This document shows, piece by piece, positions 8,709 through 15,734 of a stretch of DNA of 38,228 nucleotides. This DNA is from JAYZDF01 sp036337945 (GTDB taxonomy: Bacteria; Myxococcota; Kuafuiibacteriia; Kuafuiibacteriales; Kuafuiibacteriaceae). The position numbers and the translations under genes are program-made. Each line of letters starts with the position of its first letter. Within the stretch, counting starts at the first letter, position 1. Below the pieces are notes generated by a model. The model saw only the letters and a program-made list of their open reading frames with translations, did no database searches and had not been told where the DNA came from. Where the stretch lies: NCBI GenBank assembly GCA_036337945.1, contig JAYZDF010000051.1, positions 1 to 38,228 of the forward strand, written 5' to 3'.

Positions 8709-10498
8709 TCGGCTTTTGAGGTTCGCTTAATAATACTCAGAAAACCTCGATCTTTTTGAGACAATGGCTCTCCTTCCATCATCTTGAGTAAAATTGTTTC
8801 GAGTTCACGCACACGCTTGGTCTGCTGTTTTCTTTTGGCTATTTCTAACCATGAATCCACCATCTCTATGGTAAAGCTTTTCTTCTTATTAACAATTGGC
8901 TTCGATTTTTGCGTTGATTTTGATTTGTCTTTATTTCTTTTTCGTGTCGTCTTTTGCTTCTCCTGCGAAACAGCGTCTTTCTTATTATTCTTGTCCTTTG
9001 ATGCTGTGGTCACTGGGTCCAACTGTGGCTTGTTACCTGGTGGCATCTGATGGGCATTGCCAGGCACTGCTCTGAGAGAAAAGTCTGGGACTCCAGATGG
9101 TTGCTTTTTCTGGATGCGGTTATCCGGGAGCAGGAAAAAAGCCGCGAAGGTCAACAAAGCGAGGAACCCACCAAGGCCCGCCAGCAATAACCATTTTTTG
9201 TTCGATTTCGCGGTCTGTATATCAGACAGATTCGTCGAGGATGTTAAGATCATCGACTCTAATGAGACCTTGTTTTTTGAGGTTTTGGGGGAGAGATGCG
9301 GTACGCTCCCTAGAGGGCGGGCCGTAAAGGAAACAAGTGATTCTGTGTTTTTGCCTGTACTTGAGTGGAAGCGCGTTACGGAGAGTTGTTTATCGGTAGA
9401 CTTTGAATTCGCGACAGAATCGCTTCCGCCAAGTAATTTCGCAATTTCCCCCGAAATTTCCCCTTCCATAAGTTTTTGAGGAATAGGTTGTTCTATCGCC
9501 CCATGTGCTGTCATTTTTATCGTTGGGTGCCAAGACTCAGATGGTTCTTCTCCCTCGATATGTCCTTCAGCCGCTTCTCCGAAAACGTCCGACATTATTT
9601 CTGAAATTTTTGAAATTATATCTGGTTCTCGAATGGACTGATAACAAGCTAACAAAGACTCCTCTAGTTCTTTACAATTCGAAAAGCGACGTTCGGGAGC
9701 TTTTTGAAGGCACTGAGCAAGGATTTGTTCGAGGTCTTTGGGTACAGTTGGATTGAGTTCCCGTATAGATGTTGTTTTATCTCCGAGTACCGCCCGCATT
9801 GAAGCTATATCGGTTCTTCGGTGGAATGGGCGCGAGCCGGTAAGTGCTTCATATAGAACGAGAGCCAGAGCAAACATATCCGTTCGCCCGTCCAGTGAAT
9901 GTGCTCGTACTTGTTCTGGAGCCATATATGGAGCTTTTCCCCGGACTTGACCGGTTTTTGTTTTATGCATCTGAATCGACGCGCGAGCCACACCAAAATC
10001 ACTAAGCTTAACAAGTCCACCCCTGGTGATCAGAATATTTTGTGGAGATATGTCTCGGTGAACGAGCGAAAGTAATTGTCCCTCATTGTCAGTGGCTCTC
10101 CGGTGAGCGTAATCCAAAGCGTTAGCTACTTTCGCTCCAATGTAAGCAACAATAGGCCAGGGCAATAGTCCTCCCATCTTTTTGAGATCGTAAATCAACC
10201 GTGAAAGGGTTGGACCATCAATATACTCCATAGCAATGAAGAGTGTTTCGTTTTCGATACCCAGATCTAAAGTTTGAACAATCCCCGAATGTCTAAGATG
10301 GCTAGCTACTCTCGCTTCATCTAAAAAAAGTTGAATCGAGTCCATTGGAGTATTATCAGCAAGAATAGTTTTTACGGCGACGTAGCGAGCAAACCCAGCA
10401 ACACCGCTTTTTTTTGCGAGAAAAACTTCCGCCATGCCTCCGGCACCCAGTCGTCGAACAAGTGTATACTCGTTAAATTTGTGTTCAGATTCATTCAT
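8705..10498 (-). CDS. Transmembrane Ser/Thr protein kinase (PknB-like)
   Basis: The 597-residue protein is a Hanks-type kinase with an intact active site: glycine loop LGAGGMAEVF (17-26), Lys43 in AVK, Glu61, catalytic HRDISPQN (148-155), DFG (167-169) and APE (193-195). After the kinase domain (~10-285) comes a Ser/Thr-rich linker that could be autophosphorylated. A single transmembrane helix (~436-457, WLLLAGLGGFLALLTFAAFFL) follows, then a very basic Lys-rich extracytoplasmic segment and a short helical C-terminus. No PASTA or other recognised sensor domain is visible. It is the last gene of a minus-strand run after queF and an outer-membrane protein; 34 bases separate it from the latter. 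Kinases of this type are abundant in Myxococcota. Confidence 0.93.
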   Translation of the reverse strand: MNESEHKFNEYTLVRRLGAGGMAEVFLAKKSGVAGFARYVAVKTILADNTPMDSIQLFLDEARVASHLRHSGIVQTLDLGIENETLFIAMEYIDGPTLSRLIYDLKKMGGLLPWPIVAYIGAKVANALDYAHRRATDNEGQLLSLVHRDISPQNILITRGGLVKLSDFGVARASIQMHKTKTGQVRGKAPYMAPEQVRAHSLDGRTDMFALALVLYEALTGSRPFHRRTDIASMRAVLGDKTTSIRELNPTVPKDLEQILAQCLQKAPERRFSNCKELEESLLACYQSIREPDIISKISEIMSDVFGEAAEGHIEGEEPSESWHPTIKMTAHGAIEQPIPQKLMEGEISGEIAKLLGGSDSVANSKSTDKQLSVTRFHSSTGKNTESLVSFTARPLGSVPHLSPKTSKNKVSLESMILTSSTNLSDIQTAKSNKKWLLLAGLGGFLALLTFAAFFLLPDNRIQKKQPSGVPDFSLRAVPGNAHQMPPGNKPQLDPVTTASKDKNNKKDAVSQEKQKTTRKRNKDKSKSTQKSKPIVNKKKSFTIEMVDSWLEIAKRKQQTKRVRELETILLKMMEGEPLSQKDRGFLSIIKRTSKAD

Positions 10499-10532
10499 TA
10501 TTAACGACCATCGCTCTCTTTAGACCTAAGGC

Positions 10533-12752
10533 TTATGTATCGTCAGGAGGTGGAGGCTCTATCGGCCAGTCTCCAAAATCTCGCGTGCGCTTTTCTTCTG
10601 ATTCTTTACGTTTACGATCTTCTTCTCTATCAGCTTCTTCACGTTCTTGCTGTGCTGTTTTGTTTTGATTGAGTAGTCGTCCTCGGTTCACTCTTTTCTT
10701 TGACTCTTCAAGTCGTCTTTTTTGCTGTTGATGTCGTTGACGTGCGCTTGTTGCTTCCCGTGGCATTCCTGGCGCTCGCCCCGCGGTTCCATCGAGCAAG
10801 GGCTGGTCTCCGTTCACGAGGCGAGCTGAACCCAATGGCCCACCTGTACGAGGGTCCTGACTGAATTGGTCTCTTGGCGGGCCTCCTCCTCCTCCTCTCG
10901 CTGTTTGTAGGCTTCCTCGACCCCAAACTCCGCGAACGGCGAGGACCCCTAGGTGCGTTTCTGTGGGTGAAAGAGGAATTGGTGGTCCGACGTTTCCGAC
11001 TCTCGCCACTTGATTATCCAGGCCAGCGTCCTGAGTTTGTAAGTCGCGTAGTTCTCCGGTCGGGTCTTGGTCTACGTAAACATAATTGTACGTGAAAGTG
11101 GCATCGAACAGCGTATCGCCTACCTCGAAGAGCGGGATTTCAATATTTGCGTTGAAAGCGATCACGCGATTTTGCAATTGTGCAGCGAGCTGTCCGACAT
11201 CATCAAAGCCAAGAAATAGATCTTCTCCTACCGGCTCTAGCTCGGCTATATTTGTTCCCAAAGTTGTGACAATAGCTTCGCCATTGTTAAGTCGAAGAGC
11301 ATGACGAAGGTTGACGCCCGCTCCTGTCGTCACCAGAGCTGACGCGCCTAGGGCGCCTAAGCCAACTTCTCTGAGCGCGACAAGCTCTAAATTGAACGGC
11401 TCAAATTCTCTCGCTAAGGTCAGTCGAAATTGTGGCTCAATCGCCGCGCGAATTGGGGCGAAGTCGTCAGCACTGAAGAAAATGAGTTGATCTTGTTGGC
11501 ACCCCCCCAGCAGTGGACACTCGGGTGCCGGTAACGCTCCGATTGGTGGTTGAAGCAGGTTCGCTTGCGCAAAACCAAGCTCTAGATTTAGGTCGAGTTC
11601 TAGCAAGCGGTATCGATCGTTGTATAGAAAACTCACGCCATAAATAAACGTGTCAGGACGCAGAGATTCGTCGAACTCGGAGCGACTTTCTTGGGAGTCG
11701 AGAACTTCTGGTCCTAGAAGAAGAAATGGGTTTTCTGGGCTCCGCAAACCATATGTTGCATTGAATCCAATTCCGAAATTTTGAACGCCAACCCGGTTAT
11801 ATAAATAACTAATGTTCCCTTCGGTGATTAACGTCTCTTGAATAGGCTGCGCTTGGTCTTCTTCTGGGATTCGTGGAATGAACCATTGCATTTGAGCATC
11901 TGTGTTGAGGTTATGTCTTCGTGAAAGCCTAATTCTATTCTCTACTCTTAGTGAGAAGTCGTGCACCGTTGCGAGAATGAAACACCCTGGTGTCGTAGTG
12001 CCGGTGGTGGCTAAGTTGGGAACTCCTCCACACGTCGCTCCGGTTAGATTAAAATCATCGGCGGCCCCTCCAGGAACACCATTATCTAGGAGATTGAACA
12101 CACCATTATCAGTGAAGACGTAGCCTGGTACAATTGAAAGATCCCAGTTTTGTTGTGTTAGTTCTAGCTGTAGCTCCACATTCGCAGTGTGGGTGTCATC
12201 GGTAACAGTCAGAACACCCCCAGCAGCACTTGCGCCGGGAAGAGTCTCTGCCAATAGACTGGAGCTGGCACCTCCGCCCGCGTTACTCAAGCGGCCGTTT
12301 TGTACAAAGGCATAACCTAAGTTTAAAGCGATACCGTGAGTGGGTCGAACATGTCGCAGCAAATAGTTTCCGTTAGCGACTAAGCTTGTTTGTGCTTGCT
12401 GCAGTTCTGCTCTGAGTTGCTCGGGTGCATTGTATGGGATCTGTTGATCGAGCGACGCTCCTGCTAAGAAAGATTGTTCGAGCCATCGTCCTGGGATATC
12501 TAGTGTTAGGTTTCCGGTCAGTTGTGTCGAGAGATTGACACCTGTGAATCGACTTACCAGTGGTTGGTCGAGCGTATTTTCGATTTGGTCGTCAAGGTCG
12601 AACTGGAATGGGTCGTTACTCTGGCCAGCCCCAGCGCCTTGAACAACCCCGAGTTGATATCCAAGAATGAAATCTTGTGCTTGGGCTCGTGAAGAAAGGG
12701 CGACTATTCCTAATAAGAATAGAGAAGCGATGCGTTGGTGGGAGCGAACCAC
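10533..12752 (-). CDS. Predicted outer-membrane beta-barrel protein with a charged C-terminal tail
   Basis: The 739-residue protein starts at a GTG and has a clear signal peptide (IASLFLLGIVALSSRAQAQ). Residues ~30-615 alternate polar and hydrophobic positions in many strand-like segments with aromatic ends (GIALNLGYAFVQNGRL, LRLELDLNLELGFAQ-type patterns), typical of large outer-membrane barrels. The barrel-like part stops around residue 618. The remaining ~120 residues are unlike it: a Gly/Pro linker containing five consecutive glycines, a long Arg/Lys/Glu/Gln-rich stretch likely to be helical or coiled-coil, and a proline-rich acidic end. I cannot name a family. It lies between queF and the Ser/Thr kinase on the same strand. 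Confidence 0.7.
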   Translation of the reverse strand: MVRSHQRIASLFLLGIVALSSRAQAQDFILGYQLGVVQGAGAGQSNDPFQFDLDDQIENTLDQPLVSRFTGVNLSTQLTGNLTLDIPGRWLEQSFLAGASLDQQIPYNAPEQLRAELQQAQTSLVANGNYLLRHVRPTHGIALNLGYAFVQNGRLSNAGGGASSSLLAETLPGASAAGGVLTVTDDTHTANVELQLELTQQNWDLSIVPGYVFTDNGVFNLLDNGVPGGAADDFNLTGATCGGVPNLATTGTTTPGCFILATVHDFSLRVENRIRLSRRHNLNTDAQMQWFIPRIPEEDQAQPIQETLITEGNISYLYNRVGVQNFGIGFNATYGLRSPENPFLLLGPEVLDSQESRSEFDESLRPDTFIYGVSFLYNDRYRLLELDLNLELGFAQANLLQPPIGALPAPECPLLGGCQQDQLIFFSADDFAPIRAAIEPQFRLTLAREFEPFNLELVALREVGLGALGASALVTTGAGVNLRHALRLNNGEAIVTTLGTNIAELEPVGEDLFLGFDDVGQLAAQLQNRVIAFNANIEIPLFEVGDTLFDATFTYNYVYVDQDPTGELRDLQTQDAGLDNQVARVGNVGPPIPLSPTETHLGVLAVRGVWGRGSLQTARGGGGGPPRDQFSQDPRTGGPLGSARLVNGDQPLLDGTAGRAPGMPREATSARQRHQQQKRRLEESKKRVNRGRLLNQNKTAQQEREEADREEDRKRKESEEKRTRDFGDWPIEPPPPDDT

Positions 12753-12841
12753 ACTTTCAGTAGTACCTGATCAAGGAATTTGATGCCACTAGGAGCGCGG
12801 ATGTTCTCCGGTAAAAACATCCCTTTAGCTGAATAATTTTT

Positions 12842-13195
12842 CTACTTTTCGTAGCTTGCTCGGACTACGGTGCGGATACCGCCACGAACATAAAAGTCGC
12901 CCTCTACCAACATTTTTCGCGGCGATGTTATTGCGACAAGATCATCTAGAATCATGTTGGTGACAGCCTCATGGAAGTGCCCTACATCTCGAAAGGACCA
13001 CAGGTAGAGCTTTAGTGACTTGAGTTCTACGCAGTATTTATCAGGCGTGTACCGAATTCGAATTGTGGCGAAATCTGGTTGGCCCGTTTTCGGACAAACG
13101 CAGGTGAATTCGGGGCATTCAAATTCCACCTCAAAATCGCGTTCTGGTTTCGGATTATCAAATCGCTCGAGGTCACGGCTAGGTTGTGTGCTCAT
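12842..13195 (-). CDS. queF: NADPH-dependent 7-cyano-7-deazaguanine reductase (preQ0 reductase)
   Basis: QueF reduces preQ0 to preQ1 in queuosine tRNA-modification synthesis. This 117-residue protein is of the short, single-domain class, whose assembly forms a T-fold barrel. The nucleophilic Cys34 lies in CPKTGQPDFA, Asp41 follows in the same segment, and the QueF signature is ELKSLKLYLW (57-66). The C-terminus has VRGGIRTVVRA as in the family. It is transcribed leftward, followed after 89 bases by the outer-membrane protein. I looked for a preQ1 riboswitch in the 188 bases upstream and did not recognise one. Confidence 0.95.
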   Translation of the reverse strand: MSTQPSRDLERFDNPKPERDFEVEFECPEFTCVCPKTGQPDFATIRIRYTPDKYCVELKSLKLYLWSFRDVGHFHEAVTNMILDDLVAITSPRKMLVEGDFYVRGGIRTVVRASYEK

Positions 13196-13294
13196 GCTGA
13201 CTTATCTGCTTGAAATAACTCTAATTGTCTAGCGGTTAGCCTGCTGTATTGCGCATCATATTTGTAGTTTTGGGAACGCCTGTTGTTTAGTCTG

Positions 13295-13343
13295 TAGGAC
13301 GTTATCCGAACACTAGGTCAATTAATAAAGGGTAAACGTCCTA
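13295..13343. repeat. Inverted repeat in the divergent queF / membrane-protein intergenic region
   Basis: The left arm TAGGACGTTATCC (13295-13307) and right arm GGTAAACGTCCTA (13331-13343) are inverted copies matching at 11 of 13 positions, with a 23-base AT-rich spacer. It sits 47 bases before the 13390 start and about 100 bases before queF on the other strand. It could be an operator or an RNA stem-loop. No U-run follows, so a terminator is unlikely. Confidence 0.5.
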
Positions 13344-13389
13344 TTGTGTAAGGTAGACGAAGGACCTTTTCTGGTGCTAGCTGGTGGTC

Positions 13390-13890
13390 ATGGCAGGTTA
13401 CACCTTTGAAGCAGTCGGACACTTATTTCATTACTTTGGATTCTCCATGGCCATCGGCGGTAGTATAGCTGCTCTGAAGTCTCATAAAAAAGCTCGAACT
13501 TTAGAGTCTGACCAAAAGCTTGCAACGGAGTCCATGGCGGCCGATATCGTCACGAAAGTCGAGCTCCCTGGGTTATTTATTGCTCTTTTGGGTGGAGTTC
13601 TTTTGGTGATTCATAATCCACTCGTATTCAAAGCGTCATCAGACGACCCGCTCGCGGGTCCTGGTCCCTGGCTTCACATCAAGCTGACTCTCGTTCTCGC
13701 TCTCTTCGTCATCGCTCACTTAAAAATGTTTCGTTCACGAAAAGCCGTTAGAGAGCGTGCCGCGGGAGCGACGGAATCAGAATGCAATTCTCTGTCCAAC
13801 AAAGCGATTAGTTTTGGAAAAATTTGCCAGTCTTTATATGGACTCATTTTCGTGATTGCGACCTTCCGCTACGTATTCTTTCGAGGCTAA
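13390..13890 (+). CDS. Small multi-pass membrane protein, four predicted helices
   Basis: I use the ATG at 13390 with GGTGG just before it; an in-frame GTG lies at 13384. The 166-residue protein has four hydrophobic segments, roughly VGHLFHYFGFSMAIGGSIAAL, ELPGLFIALLGGVLLVIH, WLHIKLTLVLALFVIAHL and the C-terminal LYGLIFVIATFRYVFF. Several histidines lie in or near the helices. The general layout, with a LPG segment and a WLHIKL segment, recalls the HemJ/CopD-like four-helix proteins, but I cannot assign it to that family with confidence. The MglA-like GTPase gene begins 12 bases downstream, so the two are probably co-transcribed and could form a membrane-docked pair. Confidence 0.65.
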   Translation: MAGYTFEAVGHLFHYFGFSMAIGGSIAALKSHKKARTLESDQKLATESMAADIVTKVELPGLFIALLGGVLLVIHNPLVFKASSDDPLAGPGPWLHIKLTLVLALFVIAHLKMFRSRKAVRERAAGATESECNSLSNKAISFGKICQSLYGLIFVIATFRYVFFRG

Positions 13891-13902
13891 ACTTCCTCTC
13901 GA

Positions 13903-14457
13903 ATGGCCTTTGTTGATCTAGCCCGTAAGCAACTTGTTCTGAAGGTCGTCTTGGCTGGCCCACCCGCGGTCGGAAAGACTACGCGCTTGCTTCAGATCGC
14001 TCCATCCACGGGACTTGTTGAATACGGCGCTCAGAATGTCGGTGTAACGCAAATGGCGGCTCTTTCGTCGGCCCGCTCCGACGGTCAAAGGACGGTGGTC
14101 ATTGAAGTCTACGAATGGCATGGGCACGAAACTGCTGATGTTCGGGGCAAAGCTCTTTTTACCGGCCTAGATGGTGTGATTTATATCGCGGATGCTCGGG
14201 AAGATCGTTACGTAGACACTAAGAATACCTACGAGTATTTATGCAAAACAATGGGTCGGACTCGAATCAACCGGTTGCCAGGTTTGTTGCTTATCGGACA
14301 GACAGATGAAGGTTTGCTTCGCCTTGGGAGTTTCAAGTCCGTGTTTTCGCGTGGTCCGACCTGGAGTCAAAAGCTCGAGATTTCTCCTGATGACTCAACA
14401 GCCTTTCGAGAGTCTGTCCTCCTTTTTGCCGAAGCGATGCTGGCGAGAAACGTGTAA
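13903..14457 (+). CDS. MglA-like small Ras-type GTPase
   Basis: The 184-residue protein is a single G domain. A P-loop GPPAVGKTT (residues 19-27) follows a beta strand. Then comes a switch region with YEWHGHE (70-76) where Ras has DTAG. MglA-group GTPases also lack that Asp, having a TVPG-type motif at the same place. LDGVIYIADAREDR (89-102) then matches the group pattern of VDGVVFVADS. The guanine-specificity motif is unusual: LLLIGQTDEG (128-137) rather than NKxD. Family members act in cell polarity and motility in Myxococcus with MglB-type activators. No MglB/roadblock gene is seen here; the partner gene is a four-helix membrane protein. Confidence 0.75.
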   Translation: MAFVDLARKQLVLKVVLAGPPAVGKTTRLLQIAPSTGLVEYGAQNVGVTQMAALSSARSDGQRTVVIEVYEWHGHETADVRGKALFTGLDGVIYIADAREDRYVDTKNTYEYLCKTMGRTRINRLPGLLLIGQTDEGLLRLGSFKSVFSRGPTWSQKLEISPDDSTAFRESVLLFAEAMLARNV

Positions 14458-14494
14458 GTATACGTAAGTATTATATTTTACCGTTTTATATTGC

Positions 14495-14519
14495 GTCAGA
14501 CGAATTTGTCTGACAAATT
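14495..14519. promoter_or_regulatory. Two tandem GntR/FadR-type operator candidates upstream of the regulator gene
   Basis: The palindrome AATTTGTCTGACAAATT (14503-14519) is perfect over 8+1+8 bases. A second GTCNGAC core, GTCAGAC, lies at 14495-14501, centred 13 bases upstream. FadR-subfamily regulators bind palindromes of the form t.GT-N(1-3)-AC.a, which this fits. It ends 8 bases before the GntR start codon, so autoregulation of the regulator and the genes after it is likely. Confidence 0.7.
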
Positions 14520-14527
14520 ATACCGGG

Positions 14528-15265
14528 ATGACGAGGACTAGTGCTCACCGATTAGGACAAGACCTTTTAGTTAAAATTGTATCAGGAGAGTTTCCACCGG
14601 GATTGAAGCTTCCCACTGAAACCGAATTGGCCTCCATGTATAATTGTGGACGCAGCACCGTTCGAGAGGCTCTTCGATATCTCGACAGTGTAGGCGTGAC
14701 AAAGAGTCGTCAAGGTTCCGGCGCGATTGTTCTCGATTATCGGACCGAAGGTAAAACATTCGATCTTCTTGTTCCGTGGCTGCTGTCTGGCCAAGCGAAT
14801 GTCTCTGTGGACTCACTCGTTCCGTTATTGCTCAGAACTCGTACCTATCTTGCTTGTGAAGGAGCGAGACTTGCGGCGAATCTTTCCGAAGCTAGTAGAC
14901 TTCAAGAACCGACCCGACTGCTTGAACTAAGCCGCACCTTGGAAAACGATCCATTAGCCCACGCCAAAAATGATTTCGACTTTCACCGCTCACTTTGTGT
15001 TGCCTCACAGGTATGGCCAGCAGTTTGGCTTTGTAATATTTTGAGTTCTTCTCTTGAGCAGCTGATGGTGCAATTTCCCGTCGCTGTGGTTCCGGACGCG
15101 TACTTTCAAAAAATGTCCCAGGTCTTGGACTGTATTGCTGCCGGAGACGATAAAAATGCGGTCGCTTGCATGACTGCACACCTCGAAACCGTAGATCGAG
15201 ATCTCCTCAAGCGCGTCGCGGTTAATCAAAACTCCAGCAGCCTTGCAACAGGAACAGTTCAATAA
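14528..15265 (+). CDS. GntR-family transcriptional regulator, FadR subfamily
   Basis: The 245-residue protein has an N-terminal winged helix-turn-helix (~5-70): IVSGEFPPGLKLPTETELA, then GRSTVREALRYLDSVGV and SRQGSGAIV, the classic GntR pattern. An all-helical FCD ligand-binding domain (~85-225) contains NDFDFHRSLCVAS and a late AAGDDKNAVACMTAHLE. FCD domains often bind a metal and a small acid or acyl ligand; DFDFH and the C-terminal HLE are consistent with metal ligands. The operator-like palindromes are immediately upstream. The next gene starts one base after its stop, so it probably controls the oxidoreductase genes that follow. The effector is not deducible. Confidence 0.92.
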   Translation: MTRTSAHRLGQDLLVKIVSGEFPPGLKLPTETELASMYNCGRSTVREALRYLDSVGVTKSRQGSGAIVLDYRTEGKTFDLLVPWLLSGQANVSVDSLVPLLLRTRTYLACEGARLAANLSEASRLQEPTRLLELSRTLENDPLAHAKNDFDFHRSLCVASQVWPAVWLCNILSSSLEQLMVQFPVAVVPDAYFQKMSQVLDCIAAGDDKNAVACMTAHLETVDRDLLKRVAVNQNSSSLATGTVQ

Positions 15266-15266
15266 A

Positions 15267-15734
15267 ATGTGGGTTGGAATCACTATCATTCTCGTCGTGT
15301 GGATTCTATGGCAGTTTGTTTTTGGTTATCCAGAATCACGTGTCGAGTGTGAAAACCTCACTGCAAGAGAGCAGCACCTCCTCGCCAAAAGCGCTGAAGC
15401 TTTTTTTCCAGAAGGGGGTTCTTTACCATCAGCCGCCGAAGCTGGGGTTGTTCAATATTTAGACCGAATGTTTGCACAACTACCCAAGCAGCAAAAAATA
15501 TTGATTCGACTCTTATTTATTTTAATAGAGCACGGTCCTCTCATTTTTGGTCCCCTAAAAGGTCGAACCACAAGACTAAGTCAGGAATCGAGAATAGACT
15601 ATTTCAGATCTTGGGAAGAGAGTTCTATTTATTTCAGACGCCTGGCTTTTCTGTCGCTACGATCTTTAGTCACTATTGGATACTTCAGCTCGCAGAGCGT
15701 AGAAACTGCGTTATTGTCGGAGAAAAAATCATGA
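15267..15734 (+). CDS. Gluconate 2-dehydrogenase subunit 3-like small subunit of the GMC oxidoreductase
   Basis: I chose the ATG at 15267; an upstream TTG at 15243 would overlap the regulator. The 155-residue protein begins with a hydrophobic segment (VGITIILVVWILWQFVFG, a signal anchor). A helical domain follows with LTAREQHLLAKSAEAFFP, VVQYLDRMFAQLP and FRSWEESSIYFRRLAFLSLRSLV. This is the arrangement of the small subunit that accompanies, or in long-chain alcohol oxidases precedes as a fused domain, a GMC flavoprotein. Its stop overlaps the GMC start in an ATGA junction, so the two are translationally coupled and probably form a complex at the inner membrane. The family call is from remembered pattern, not a search. 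Confidence 0.75.
   Translation: MWVGITIILVVWILWQFVFGYPESRVECENLTAREQHLLAKSAEAFFPEGGSLPSAAEAGVVQYLDRMFAQLPKQQKILIRLLFILIEHGPLIFGPLKGRTTRLSQESRIDYFRSWEESSIYFRRLAFLSLRSLVTIGYFSSQSVETALLSEKKS

Noticed and set aside
13196..13383. preQ1 riboswitch upstream of queF
   Set aside because: I found no sequence resembling the preQ1-I pseudoknot signature on the queF strand; the only clear structure is the inverted repeat at 13295-13343.
13390..13890. Naming the four-helix membrane protein as HemJ
   Set aside because: Only the general helix layout is similar; the conserved histidine and LPR-type motifs of HemJ are not convincingly present.
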